This document shows, piece after piece, positions 7,807-15,940 of a stretch of 64,000 bases of DNA. The position numbers and the translations under genes are program-made. Below the pieces are notes generated by a model, which was not told where the DNA came from, ran no database searches, and was given only the letters and a program-made list of their open reading frames with translations. The DNA is from Geothrix terrae (GTDB lineage: Bacteria > Acidobacteriota > Holophagae > Holophagales > Holophagaceae), in assembly GCF_022808775.1 (NCBI RefSeq), contig NZ_JAKZLA010000008.1, positions 1 through 64,000 on the forward strand, given 5' to 3'. How positions within the stretch are numbered: the stretch's first letter is position 1; the number at the start of each line of letters is the position of its first letter.

Positions 7807-8753
7807 TGCAGGTCTGGCGCCACACCCTGGAGACGGCCCCCGCCGCGGGGCCCTCCATCGTCACCCTGGGGACCTTCGACGGCGTCCACGCGGGCCACCG
7901 GGAGCTGTTGCGCATCGCTGCCAGCCGGGCCCGGTCCGCGGGCCTGCGGGCGGCCGTGGTCACCTTCGATCCGCACCCCACGGTGGTGGTGGCGCCCCAG
8001 CGCAAGCCGAAGCTGCTGATGACTCTGGAGCAGCGCCTGGAGGCCTTCGAATCCGAGGGCATGGACCTGGCCTGGGTGATCCCCTTCAGCCGCGCCTTCT
8101 CGGAGCTGAGCCCCGCCGCCTTCCTGGGCGGCGTGCGGCGGGCCCTCTCGCCCGTGGAGCTGCACGTGGGCCGGGCCTTCTGCTTCGGCCGAGACCGCAG
8201 CGGCAACGTGGACACCCTGGAGGCCTGGGGCGCCGAACACGGCTGCGCCGTGCACACCCTGGCCCTGCGGGCCCCGGATGGCGGGCGCCTCTCCAGCACC
8301 CGCATCCGGGAGGCCCTGGACCGGGGCGAGGTGGAGGCCGCCGCGGAGCTGCTGGGCCACCCCTACACCCTGACGGGAGTGGTGGTGGAGGGGGACCGGC
8401 GGGGGCGCCACCTGGGCTTCCCCACGGCGAACCTGGCCTGGGACCAGGAGCAGCTGCCGGCCTACGGCGTCTATGTGACCGAAGCCTTCCTGCCGCACCA
8501 CCATCCTTCCCTGGGGGGGCCCCGCCTGGGACTCACCAACGTGGGCGAAAAGCCCACCTTCGAGGGCCGGCGGCTCACGGTGGAGACCCACCTGCCGGGC
8601 TTCGAGGGCGACCTCTACGGCGCCCGCCTCCACCTGCGCTTCCTCCACCGCCTCCGCGGCGAGGCCCGTTTCGCCTCGGTGGACGAGCTCCGGGCGCAGA
8701 TCACGCGCGATGTGGCCGAAGGCACGGCCTGGTGGAAGGCCCGCCGGGCCTGA
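7803..8753 (+). CDS. ribF: Bifunctional riboflavin kinase / FAD synthetase
   Basis: The 316-residue protein turns riboflavin into FMN and then FAD. The N-terminal FAD-synthetase half shows the nucleotidyltransferase motifs GTFDGVHAGH and FDPHP, then SSTRIREAL. The C-terminal flavokinase half begins around residue 190 with GDRRGRHLGFPTANL. The start is the ATG at 7803, overlapping the terC stop by four bases; a second ATG follows at once. No FMN riboswitch is possible here because there is no leader. The gene ends just before a convergent small gene. Confidence 0.95.
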   Translation: MMQVWRHTLETAPAAGPSIVTLGTFDGVHAGHRELLRIAASRARSAGLRAAVVTFDPHPTVVVAPQRKPKLLMTLEQRLEAFESEGMDLAWVIPFSRAFSELSPAAFLGGVRRALSPVELHVGRAFCFGRDRSGNVDTLEAWGAEHGCAVHTLALRAPDGGRLSSTRIREALDRGEVEAAAELLGHPYTLTGVVVEGDRRGRHLGFPTANLAWDQEQLPAYGVYVTEAFLPHHHPSLGGPRLGLTNVGEKPTFEGRRLTVETHLPGFEGDLYGARLHLRFLHRLRGEARFASVDELRAQITRDVAEGTAWWKARRA

Positions 8754-8754
8754 A

Positions 8755-8955
8755 TCAGCTGGCGGCGGCCACCCGCCAGCGGGTGAGGGGGCGCTCCGAG
8801 AGGTCCCAGACCTGGAAGCCCAGGGGGAGGCGGCTCACGCCGAGGCGCTGGCGGATCTGGGCCTTGGCCGCCTCGAGGCTCTCCGCCTCGATGGGGCCGT
8901 ACTCCATGAAGTAGCCGCTGAACTTGTAGCCGAAACTGCGAAAAGAGGTCCGCAT
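8755..8955 (-). CDS. Small conserved-looking hypothetical protein
   Basis: The protein has 66 residues, starting at the ATG at 8955 with GGAG six bases upstream. It is soluble and mixed in charge (FMEYGPIEAESLEAAKAQIRQRLGV, then LPLGFQVWDLSER), with no signal peptide or membrane segment. A good promoter lies just upstream (8982-9010), which supports a real gene. No family is recognised. It ends two bases from the ribF stop on the opposite strand. Confidence 0.65.
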   Translation of the reverse strand: MRTSFRSFGYKFSGYFMEYGPIEAESLEAAKAQIRQRLGVSRLPLGFQVWDLSERPLTRWRVAAAS

Positions 8956-8981
8956 GGGGGCTCCGTCAATTCCGTTTCCCA

Positions 8982-9010
8982 AATATTCGTCTTTTATTCG
9001 CGTTCGTCAA
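8982..9010 (-). promoter_or_regulatory. Sigma-70-type promoter for the 66-residue gene
   Basis: Read on the minus strand, TTGACG (9010-9005) and AATATT (8987-8982) are separated by 17 bases. Transcription would begin about 20 bases ahead of the ATG at 8955. Confidence 0.6.
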
Positions 9011-9114
9011 GACTGAATGACGAAAAAAGTCGGAAAACGGGAGAGAACCCTTTCAGCTTGGGCCCGTCCATGGGACAGGGGCTGTCGAATCCGCGGGCTG
9101 CCAGATCCTCCGGT

Positions 9115-9417
9115 TCAGTGGAACCAGAGCTCCACGCGGGCCTGGAAGGGCGGGGCCAGAGGCCGAGGCAGGGGCCGCGGCAGCGGCTGGAGGACCACGC
9201 GACCCGCTTCGCAGTCCTCATCGCGGTAGGGCCGGACGTAGGCTTCGGGATAATAACCCCGGCGCTCCCAGCGGTCGTCCTCCCAGCGGCGGTAGGAATC
9301 CCCGCAGGCATCCCGTTCCACCACCACCACGCGGCGGGAGGGACGGCGCCAGGGGTGGTGGGCGGAGAGGGGGAAGGCGGCGAGGGTGGCGAGGGCGAGC
9401 AGGACCAGACGGCGCAT
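9115..9417 (-). CDS. Small secreted basic protein
   Basis: The 100-residue protein has a clear signal peptide (MRRLVLLALATLAAFPLSA) and a perfect AAGGAGGT ribosome-binding site just before the ATG, so the gene is convincing. The mature part is rich in Arg, Trp, Tyr and Pro, with two Cys that could form a disulfide and a PLPRPLPRPLAPP proline tract near the end. No family is recognised. It lies alone, with about 160 bp of featureless sequence on either side. Confidence 0.7.
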   Translation of the reverse strand: MRRLVLLALATLAAFPLSAHHPWRRPSRRVVVVERDACGDSYRRWEDDRWERRGYYPEAYVRPYRDEDCEAGRVVLQPLPRPLPRPLAPPFQARVELWFH

Positions 9418-9583
9418 GGGACCTCCTTGCTGGGGTGGGGTGGGTCACCCCGTGCGGAGGACGTCTCACGACCCGTGCCAGATCTGGAAGTGAAGCCAAC
9501 AGCACGGTTGACTTCGTGAAGGCGCAGGGTCGCCGCGCGAAATGCAACATCGGAGCCCGCGGGCGTGGCAGGGGACGACGCGA

Positions 9584-10198
9584 TCAGCGGTGCCGGCGGT
9601 CCCCCACCACCACGGCGGGCACCCCCGCGACGATGGCCCACTCGGGCACGTCCTTCGTGACCACGGCCCCCATGGCCACCACGGCGTGGTCGCCGATGCG
9701 CACGCCGTCGGTGACGCCGGCGTTGGCGCCGATCCAGACATCGCGGCCGATGTGGATGCCGCGGGAGCGCACGGGCTGGTCCTTGAGGTCGCGGTCCGGC
9801 TTCATCCCGTGATCGAAGGCGTAGAGGGCCGCCCCGCTGGCGATGCGCGTGCCGTCGCCGAGGGTGATGCCCTTGCGCCCACCGTCGAGACGGGCGCCGG
9901 CGTTCACGCTCACGTCGCGACCCAGGGTGAGGGGCCCGTGCAGGAAGGCCTGGGCGGCGATGGCGCAGCGGTCGCCCAGCACCACGCCCCGGCCGGGTTC
10001 GCCGAAGATGGCGGCGTCCGGCGCGATGAAGCAGCCCGAGCCGAGGGTCACGGTCTCCTGGGCCACGAGGCGCGCCTGCACCTCCGCCTGCCAGGCCTCG
10101 GCCCAGGCGCGGTGGCGGGGTTTCAGGGCGAAGTAGAGCCAGGGCATCCAGGCCAGCCGGCGCTGGTGCTGCTCCCGCAGGGTCTCGAGGTCGCGCAT
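9584..10198 (-). CDS. Left-handed beta-helix (hexapeptide) acyltransferase
   Basis: The 204-residue protein has an N-terminal helical segment of about 50 residues, then repeated hexapeptide turns such as [51 protein letters not shown] and [19 protein letters not shown]. It ends in the typical [11 protein letters not shown] of the maltose/galactoside O-acetyltransferase and WcaF group. An AFDHG loop carries the probable catalytic His. It likely moves an acetyl group from acetyl-CoA to a sugar or glycan. The acceptor is unknown. The structured repeat element 10209-10483 begins 11 bp upstream of its start. Confidence 0.85.
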   Translation of the reverse strand: MRDLETLREQHQRRLAWMPWLYFALKPRHRAWAEAWQAEVQARLVAQETVTLGSGCFIAPDAAIFGEPGRGVVLGDRCAIAAQAFLHGPLTLGRDVSVNAGARLDGGRKGITLGDGTRIASGAALYAFDHGMKPDRDLKDQPVRSRGIHIGRDVWIGANAGVTDGVRIGDHAVVAMGAVVTKDVPEWAIVAGVPAVVVGDRRHR

Positions 10199-10208
10199 GG
10201 GAGAAGTT

Positions 10209-10483
10209 TAGGGCCTGTTTTCAAAGTGGGACGCCGCCGCGACGGTGTCCAGCCGCGCTCATGGCAAGGCGCCGGCCGAAGGGCGATGCGGGACATCGCT
10301 CGAGGTTGGCAACGCAGCCAGGGGCGCGGCTGGCCATCGTCCCGGAGGGCAAGGGGCGGCGCCCGGCGCGATGCTGCGTCAAGCTCCTCGCCGATAGGAG
10401 CCGCTATCGCCTTCGTCGCTTTCCTGGCCTCGCTTGGGCGGCGCCCCTTGCGCGGCCACGCCCCCCTTTGAAAACAGGCCCTA
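10209..10483 (+). repeat. Structured palindromic element, copy 1
   Basis: The outer ends are a perfect 18-bp inverted repeat (10209-10226 and 10466-10483), with TA as the terminal dinucleotide at each end. Inside are a second pair (CCAGCCGCGC and GCGCGGCTGG), a third GC-rich pair around GCAAGGGGCGGCGCCC, and a small GATAG/CTATC hairpin. The loop sequences AGGGCGATGCGGGACATCG (10280-10298) and GCGATGCTGCGTCAAGCTC (10368-10386) recur in copy 2 at 23583-23852, whereas the stems differ in sequence. It fills the divergent gap between the acyltransferase and MarC genes and ends 16 bp before the MarC start codon. Confidence 0.8.
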
Positions 10484-10499
10484 GCGGCTACAGTAGGCC

Positions 10500-11186
10500 A
10501 TGCCCCACCTCGGCCCCCTGCCCACCTTATCCTTCGCCCTCGGCGTGGCGACCTCGCTGTTCTCGGTGCTGAATCCCATCAGCGCGGCGGCCATCTTCGC
10601 CAGCGCCACCGCGGGCATGGAGGCGCCGGCCCTGCGCCGCAGCGCGAAGAAGGCGGCGCTGACGGCGGGCGCGGCCATGCTGGCCTTCGCCCTGGTGGGC
10701 CAGTTCATGTTCAGCCTCTTCGGCTTCACGGCGCTGGCCATGCGCTTCGTGGGCGGCGTGCTGGTGCTCTACCGCGCCATCGCCATGCTCTACGGCGAGG
10801 ATCCCCGCGAGCGCACCACCGAGGACGAGAAGGCCGAGGCCAGCCGCAAGCTGCCGGAAGACTTCGCCATCATCCCCTTCGGCATCCCGCTGGTGGCGGG
10901 CCCGGGCACGCTGTCGACGGTGATGGGCATGATCGCGGGCATCAGCTGGCTGGAGTACGGCGTGGTGCTGCTGGCCATCTTCCTGAACACCTGGATCGTC
11001 TACCTCTTCCTGCGCAAGGCGCCGGCCGTCTTCGCCCGCCTGGGCGCCATCGGCACCAAGGTGGTGAACAAGCTCATGGGCCTCATCCTCGCCGCCGTGG
11101 CCATGCAGTTCCTCATCAACGGCGTGAAGGCCCTCTACGTCGAGATGCGCGAGACGCCGCCGGCGGCCGTGGTGGCGACGAAGTAA
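10500..11186 (+). CDS. MarC family integral membrane protein
   Basis: The 228-residue protein has about six membrane segments. Family marks are SVLNPISAAAIF in the first helix, IPFGIPLVAGPGTLSTVM in the centre, and NKLMGLILAAVAMQFLINGV at the end, as in MarC/YchE/YhgN proteins. The transport role of the family is undefined; despite the name, antibiotic resistance is not established. Its stop codon directly abuts the stop of the convergent glutathione peroxidase gene. The structured element ending at 10483 lies in sense orientation immediately upstream. Confidence 0.9.
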   Translation: MPHLGPLPTLSFALGVATSLFSVLNPISAAAIFASATAGMEAPALRRSAKKAALTAGAAMLAFALVGQFMFSLFGFTALAMRFVGGVLVLYRAIAMLYGEDPRERTTEDEKAEASRKLPEDFAIIPFGIPLVAGPGTLSTVMGMIAGISWLEYGVVLLAIFLNTWIVYLFLRKAPAVFARLGAIGTKVVNKLMGLILAAVAMQFLINGVKALYVEMRETPPAAVVATK

Positions 11187-11717
11187 CTACTTCAGGGCGG
11201 ACTCGATGGCGGCTCGCAGGTCGGGACTGTCGGGAGCGACCTTGCTGGGGAAGGCCTGGAGCACCTGGCCGTCCTTGCCCACGAGGTACTTGTGGAAGTT
11301 CCAGGCGGGCTCGCCGTGCTTGGCGGTGAGGAACTGGTACACGGGGGCCTGGTGCGCGCCCTTCACGTCCAGCTTCTCGTAGAGGGGGAAGGTCACCCCG
11401 TAGTTCTTCTGGCAGAAGCTCTCGATCTGGGCCGCGGTGCCGGGCTCCTGGGCGCCGAACTGGTTGCAGGGGAAGCCGAGCACCACCAGGCCGCGGTCCT
11501 TGTAGTCCGCGTAGAGCTTCTGCAGCCCCGCGTACTGGGGCGTGAACCCGCACTCGCTGGCCACGTTCACGGCCAGCACGACCTTGCCCTTGTAGGCGGC
11601 CAGGGACTGGGGCTTCCCATCCAGGGTGCGGAGGGTGATCTCGTGCAGGGACATGGGAACCTTCCTTTCAGCGGCGGGCAGGGACAGGGCGAGGAAGAGG
11701 GCGAGGGCGGCGCGCAA
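11187..11717 (-). CDS. Glutathione peroxidase (cysteine type), probably periplasmic
   Basis: The protein has 176 residues from a TTG start at 11717 preceded by GGAGG; this start gives a signal peptide (about 16 residues). A second start, ATG at 11654, also has a purine-rich site (AAGGAAGG) and would give a 155-residue cytosolic form, so the location is not settled. Active-site motifs are NVASECGFT with the peroxidatic Cys, LGFPCNQFGAQEPG with the Gln, and WNFHKYLV with the Trp and Asn. It has Cys, not selenocysteine. It should reduce hydroperoxides, probably using thioredoxin-like donors. Confidence 0.9.
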   Translation of the reverse strand: MRAALALFLALSLPAAERKVPMSLHEITLRTLDGKPQSLAAYKGKVVLAVNVASECGFTPQYAGLQKLYADYKDRGLVVLGFPCNQFGAQEPGTAAQIESFCQKNYGVTFPLYEKLDVKGAHQAPVYQFLTAKHGEPAWNFHKYLVGKDGQVLQAFPSKVAPDSPDLRAAIESALK

Positions 11718-11773
11718 GGAACCTCCAGGGACACCGGTTGGATGCCTTCCCCCGGGGAGTCATGCCGGGCTGA

Positions 11774-11947
11774 GGGAAAAAGGCCCGGGACCAGCGATCC
11801 CCGGGCCACGGCACCGGCCTGGGACTGGCCATGGTGCTCAACATCGTCCGGCAGCATCGGGGGACCTTGCAGGTGGGTACGGCCCCCGGGCGAGGCACCG
11901 CCTTCCGGGTGCTGCTGCCGCGGGCCGGGAGCGGTGCGGCGGGGTGA
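11774..11947 (+). pseudogene. C-terminal remnant of a histidine kinase
   Basis: One frame on the plus strand reads GHGTGLGLAMVLNIVRQHRG, then TLQVGTAPGRGTAFRVLLPR, ending at the TGA at 11945-11947. This is the G2 box and final strands of a HATPase domain. The frame is closed upstream by a TGA at 11771, so only about 57 codons remain. There is no dimerisation domain, N-box or plausible start, so it is a decayed gene end. It lies between the glutathione peroxidase and rseP genes. Confidence 0.75.
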
Positions 11948-11955
11948 GGCTTCCG

Positions 11956-13092
11956 CTACCTCCGCAGCTTCATCAGGTCCAGGAAGATCACCAGGGCCAT
12001 GAGGGAGGCCAGGAGGATGAAGCCGCCCGTGAGGATCTTCTCCTTCAGCTCGATGGTGAGATCCTTGCGCCGCAGCTTCTCGAAGGCCAGCAGGGCCATG
12101 TGGCCGCCGTCCAGGGCCGGGATGGGCAGGGCGTTGAGGATGGCCAGCTGGAGGCTGATGGCTCCGCACATGAAGAGGAAGGTCTCCCAGCCATGCTGGG
12201 CGGCCTTGCTGCCCTGCTTGATGATGCCGATGGGACCGGCCACTTCGGCGCTGCGGGCCTGGAAGGTCACGAGGCGCTTGAGGAAGCTGAAGACCTGGCC
12301 CGTGAGGCGCCAGGAGGTCTCCACCGCATAACGGCCACCGGTCCACAGGTCGCCCGCCTGGAAGGGGCGGAACTCCAGCGGCGTGGCCACGGGCAGGGGC
12401 ATGAAGCCCAGGCGTCCCTTGCCGCCCTCGGCCCGGGGCGTGAGCGGGAGCTCCATGGGCTTGCCGTCCCGGGTGAGACGGAAGGGCACGGGCTGGTCCG
12501 GGTGGGCCTGGATGTAGGCCACGGCCGCCTCCCACTGGGCGCCCGGGAAGCTCAGGTCGCCGATGCCGCGCAGCTCGTCACCCACCTTGAGGCCGCCCTG
12601 CTCCGCGGCGCTGCCGGGCACCACCTCCACCACGGTCCAGGTCTCCTGCACCTTGGTGACGCGGGCCTGGTGGACGCCCACGAGGCCGAAGAGCACCAGC
12701 GTGGTGGCCAGGTTGGCCAGGATGCCGCCGCTGTAGAAGAGCATCCGCTTGTGGAAGGGCTGCTGGAGGAAGCCGTAGGGATCCTCGGCGCCGGGCTCCT
12801 CGGGGTTGAAGCCCGCCAGCTTCACGTAGCCGCCCAGGGGCAGGAGGGACAGGCGGACATCCGTCTCGCGCCACTTGAAGCCGAGGAGGCGGGGGCCGAA
12901 GCCCAGGGAGAAGACCTCCACGGGCATGCCCATCCACTTGGCCGCCAGGAAGTGGCCGCCTTCGTGAAGGAAGATGAGGCCGCCCAGCATGAGCACGGGC
13001 CCCCAGAACCCCACGCCGGGAACTTTGAGGGCGACGATCGAAACGGCGGCGAAGGCGAAGCAGAACGACAAAGGCAGGCGGAGGCGGTTCAT
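11956..13092 (-). CDS. rseP: RIP metalloprotease RseP (site-2 protease, M50B)
   Basis: The 378-residue intramembrane zinc protease shows HEGGH in the first membrane segment, a central PDZ domain (VEVVPGSAAEQGGLKVGDEL), and the distal NALPIPALDGGHMALL motif containing the third zinc ligand. It cuts anti-sigma factors and leftover signal peptides within the membrane. The ATG at 13092 overlaps the dxr stop (ATGA), which favours it over an upstream ATG at 13128. It is the last gene of uppS-cdsA-dxr-rseP, a grouping common in Gram-negative bacteria. Confidence 0.95.
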   Translation of the reverse strand: MNRLRLPLSFCFAFAAVSIVALKVPGVGFWGPVLMLGGLIFLHEGGHFLAAKWMGMPVEVFSLGFGPRLLGFKWRETDVRLSLLPLGGYVKLAGFNPEEPGAEDPYGFLQQPFHKRMLFYSGGILANLATTLVLFGLVGVHQARVTKVQETWTVVEVVPGSAAEQGGLKVGDELRGIGDLSFPGAQWEAAVAYIQAHPDQPVPFRLTRDGKPMELPLTPRAEGGKGRLGFMPLPVATPLEFRPFQAGDLWTGGRYAVETSWRLTGQVFSFLKRLVTFQARSAEVAGPIGIIKQGSKAAQHGWETFLFMCGAISLQLAILNALPIPALDGGHMALLAFEKLRRKDLTIELKEKILTGGFILLASLMALVIFLDLMKLRR

Positions 13093-14261
13093 GGACACCC
13101 GAAAGATCGGACCCTGGTTCGGACCCATCCTTCAGCATGACGCCTCGCGGCCCGGTCTGCATCCAGCACCTGGCCCAGGGAGGCCAGGGGCGCGGCGGGA
13201 ATCCGGGCCAGGGTGTCCCGGTTGCAGGCCTGGATGTCCCAGAACCCCAGCTGGCCTTGGAGGAAAGCGGCCACGGCCACCTCGTTGGCGGCATTCAGCA
13301 GGGCCGGGGCGGTGCCGCCCTCCCGCAGGGCCTCGAAGGCCAGCCCCAGGCAGGGGAAGCGCGCCAGGTCCGGGGCCTCGAAGGTCCAGGTACGGGCTTC
13401 CTCCCACGGATAGGGGGCCACGGGACCGGGCTGCTTGTCCGGGTAGAGCAGGCAGTACTGGATGGGCAGCTTCATGTCGTTGGCGCAAACCTGGAGCTGG
13501 TAGCTGCCATCGTGGAAGCCCACCATGGCGTGGACTTGGCTCTGGGGGTGTACCGTGACGGCCACCTGGTCGGCCGTGAGCCCGAAGAGCACCGAGGCCT
13601 CGATGACCTCCAGGCCCTTGTTCATCAGCGTGGCGCTGTCGATGGTGATCTTGGGGCCCATCTTCCAGGTGGGGTGGTTGAGGGCCTCTTGGATGGTCGC
13701 GGCCTGGATCCGCGCCAGGGGCCAATCCCGGAAGGGGCCGCCGCTGGCGGTGATCCTCACCTCGCGGATGGAGGCGGGATCGCGCCCGTCCAGCAGCTGA
13801 TGCAGGGCGGCGTGCTCGCTATCCACGGGCAGCAGCTCGCCGCCGCCAGCGCGCGCCGCCTCGTGCATGAGGGCGCCGCCCACCACCAGCGATTCCTTGT
13901 TGGCCACGCAGACCCGGCGGCCGGCGCGCAGGGCGGCCTCGGTGCTCGCGAGCCCGGCGCTGCCCACGATGGCGGCCACCACTGTGTCGGCGTCGGCATG
14001 GAGGGCGCAGGCCAGGAGGCCGTCGTCCCCCCAGTGGACCTCGGGCCGGTAGGAGAGGTTCGCGCGGAGCCACTCCGCGTCCCCCTTCGATCCCACGGAG
14101 ACGCAGCGGGGCCGGAAGGCGTCGCACTGGTCCCGCAGCAGCTCCCGGTTGCGCCCGCCCGCCAGCGCCACCACCGAGAGGCGGTCCGGATGCGCCCGCA
14201 CCACGTCCAGGGTGGAGGTGCCGATGCTCCCCGTGGAGCCGAGGAGGGCGAGGTGTCTCAC
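13089..14261 (-). CDS. dxr: 1-deoxy-D-xylulose-5-phosphate reductoisomerase
   Basis: This enzyme makes 2-C-methyl-D-erythritol 4-phosphate, the committed step of the MEP isoprenoid pathway. Visible motifs are GSTGSIGTSTLDVV for NADPH binding, ANKESLVVGG, PVDSEHAALHQ, ITASGGPF, HPTWKMGPKITIDSATLMNKG and a final LNAANEVAV. I chose the GTG at 14261, one base after the cdsA stop, because the protein then begins VRHLALLGSTGSIG as family members do (390 residues). An ATG at 14291 would add ten residues and overlap cdsA. Neither start has a clear ribosome-binding site, fitting coupled translation. Confidence 0.95.
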   Translation of the reverse strand: MRHLALLGSTGSIGTSTLDVVRAHPDRLSVVALAGGRNRELLRDQCDAFRPRCVSVGSKGDAEWLRANLSYRPEVHWGDDGLLACALHADADTVVAAIVGSAGLASTEAALRAGRRVCVANKESLVVGGALMHEAARAGGGELLPVDSEHAALHQLLDGRDPASIREVRITASGGPFRDWPLARIQAATIQEALNHPTWKMGPKITIDSATLMNKGLEVIEASVLFGLTADQVAVTVHPQSQVHAMVGFHDGSYQLQVCANDMKLPIQYCLLYPDKQPGPVAPYPWEEARTWTFEAPDLARFPCLGLAFEALREGGTAPALLNAANEVAVAAFLQGQLGFWDIQACNRDTLARIPAAPLASLGQVLDADRAARRHAEGWVRTRVRSFGCP

Positions 14262-14262
14262 G

Positions 14263-15147
14263 TCAATTGAACCCGTGGACGAAGTGGACATACGCGAACA
14301 GCACCGGCGCGGCGAACACCAGGCTGTCCACGCGGTCCAGCACGCCGCCGTGACCGGGGATGCTCACGCCCACGCAGGAATCCTTGACGCCCGCGCTGCG
14401 CTTCCAGGTGCTCTCCACCAGGTCCCCCAGCTGGCCCGCGATGCCGAGCAGCAGCCCGAGGGCCACGGCGTCCACCACGGACCACTCGGAGCAGACCGTG
14501 GCCTTCATGAGGAAGGCCCCCAGGAGATTCCCGCCCAGGTTGCCGAAGGCGCCTTCCCAGCTCTTCTTGGGGCTCACCCGGGGCGCGAGCTTGTGCTTGC
14601 CGAGGAAGGTGCCCACGAAGTAGGCGGCGCTGTCGCCGAACCAGGTGATGATGAACAGGGCGAGGATGAGGCGGCTGCCGGTCCTGGGCAGGGTGCCCTG
14701 GAGCATGAAGAGCTTCTGCTGGAAGCCCAGGCCGAAGCCCAGGTAGAGCGCTCCGAGCCAGGTGATGGCCTGGCTGGGCAGGGCTTCCTCCAGCTTCCGG
14801 TCGAAGAAGAGGGCGCTGAAGTGGATCACCAGGCCCCCGGCCGCGAGGACCAGCCAGAGCGGCAGGGGATCCTGGCCGCCCGTGGCCAGGAAGAAATGGG
14901 CGAGGATGCCCCAGCCCACCAGGGTTCCCGCGGCCAGGGAGGGGTTGAAGCCCCGCACCCGGGCCATGAGGGTCATCTCGCGGACGCCCCCGAGGATGGC
15001 GAGGGCCATGACGGCCAGGTAGGTCCAGGGGGCCCAGGGCTGGTCGCCGAACCAGAGGAGGCTGAAGAAGAAGACGCCGAAGACCAGGGCCGTGGCGATG
15101 CGCACGGTCATGTTCTTCGTGTCGACCTTGGGCGTGGTCCGTTCCAT
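14263..15147 (-). CDS. cdsA: Phosphatidate cytidylyltransferase
   Basis: The 294-residue polytopic membrane enzyme makes CDP-diacylglycerol from phosphatidate and CTP, the entry to phospholipid head-group synthesis. The family signature is complete near the C-terminus: SPKKSWEGAFGNLGGN, then GDLVESTWKRSAGVKDS and IPGHGGVLDRVDSL. Its ATG overlaps the uppS stop by four bases (ATGA), and its own stop is one base from the dxr start, so the four genes are tightly coupled. Confidence 0.95.
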   Translation of the reverse strand: MERTTPKVDTKNMTVRIATALVFGVFFFSLLWFGDQPWAPWTYLAVMALAILGGVREMTLMARVRGFNPSLAAGTLVGWGILAHFFLATGGQDPLPLWLVLAAGGLVIHFSALFFDRKLEEALPSQAITWLGALYLGFGLGFQQKLFMLQGTLPRTGSRLILALFIITWFGDSAAYFVGTFLGKHKLAPRVSPKKSWEGAFGNLGGNLLGAFLMKATVCSEWSVVDAVALGLLLGIAGQLGDLVESTWKRSAGVKDSCVGVSIPGHGGVLDRVDSLVFAAPVLFAYVHFVHGFN

Positions 15148-15833
15148 CAGATCCCCCCGAAACGCCGTTCGCGCTGGGCGTAGTCCTCAAGCGCTTCTTT
15201 CAGCTCCGCGGGGCCGAAGTCCGGCCACAGGAGGTCTGTCATGTAGAGTTCGGCATAGGCGGACTGCCAGAGCAGGAAATTCGAGATGCGGTGCTCGCCG
15301 CTGGTGCGGATGAGCAGGTCCACATCCGGCACGCCGGCGGTCCAGAGGCGGGCGCCCAGGGCGGTCTCGTCCACCTGATCGGGACGGAGGCCCTCCTCCA
15401 CGCAGCGCCGGGCGGCCTGGGCCAATTCCAGGCGGGATCCGTAGTTCACGGCCAGGTGGAAGGTCATGCCCGGATTCCCCGCCGTGGCCTTCTCCAGGGC
15501 CCGCATGTCCGCCTGGATGCCGCCGGGCATCCCCTCGAGGGCGCCCAGGTGGTGGAAGCGGATGCCCTTGCGGGCCAGCTGGTGGACGAACATGCGCAGG
15601 TACATGCGCAGGAGGGCCATGAGGGCGGCCACCTCCTGGGGGGGGCGCTTCCAGTTCTCGGTGGAGAAGGCGTAGAGGCTCAGGTGCCGGATGCCCGCGT
15701 CCGAGGCGGCCTCCAGGATGCGCTCCACCGCCTGCACCCCGGCCTTGTGCCCCTTGATGCGGGGCCACCCCCGCTGCGCCGCCCAGCGGCCGTTGCCGTC
15801 CATGATGATCGCGACATGGGTCGGGACAGTCAT
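15147..15833 (-). CDS. uppS: Isoprenyl transferase (undecaprenyl diphosphate synthase)
   Basis: The 228-residue cis-prenyltransferase makes the lipid carrier for cell-wall glycans. Motifs are HVAIIMDGNGRWA with the catalytic Asp, HKAGVQAVERI, YAFSTENWKRP, and a final RTSGEHRISNFLLWQSAYAE. The start at 15833 matches the family N-terminus, but no ribosome-binding site precedes it. Instead a 36-codon reading frame, which begins with a copy of the uppS 5' end, stops in an ATGA overlap at this start. It is the first gene of the operon; upstream lies the divergent MglA fusion gene. Confidence 0.95.
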   Translation of the reverse strand: MTVPTHVAIIMDGNGRWAAQRGWPRIKGHKAGVQAVERILEAASDAGIRHLSLYAFSTENWKRPPQEVAALMALLRMYLRMFVHQLARKGIRFHHLGALEGMPGGIQADMRALEKATAGNPGMTFHLAVNYGSRLELAQAARRCVEEGLRPDQVDETALGARLWTAGVPDVDLLIRTSGEHRISNFLLWQSAYAELYMTDLLWPDFGPAELKEALEDYAQRERRFGGI

Positions 15834-15940
15834 CGCGGGCCCCCGGAGGGAGGGAAGCCTGCCCCTTCCGCGTGGCCGGTCTCGCGTATGCCCGGAGGGC
15901 ATACCGAGAAGATGATCGCGACATGAGTCGGGACGGTCAT
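15804..15940 (-). repeat. Direct repeat of the uppS 5' end
   Basis: Bases 15804-15833 (uppS codons 1-10) recur at 15911-15940 with 28 of 30 identical, spaced 107 bases apart. Confidence 0.85.
15830..15940 (-). CDS. Possible 36-codon leader frame from partial uppS duplication
   Basis: The frame starts with ATG at 15940 and encodes MTVPTHVAII, identical to the first ten residues of UppS, then diverges into an unrelated Gly/Pro-rich tail. It ends with a TGA that overlaps the uppS ATG (ATGA at 15833-15830). A GAGG lies about 11 bases ahead of the start, whereas the true uppS start has no such site. It may act as a translated leader coupling ribosomes to uppS, or be a harmless remnant. Confidence 0.4.
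   Translation of the reverse strand: MTVPTHVAIIFSVCPPGIRETGHAEGAGFPPSGGPR

Noticed and set aside
4275-9000. Integron integrase gene to the right of the cassette array
   Set aside because: No frame shows tyrosine-recombinase boxes; the genes here are a peptidase, rsmE, TerC and ribF.
10209-10483. An ordinary MITE or insertion sequence
   Set aside because: The related copy at 23583 has completely different terminal repeats, and no transposase or convincing target duplication beyond TA is seen.
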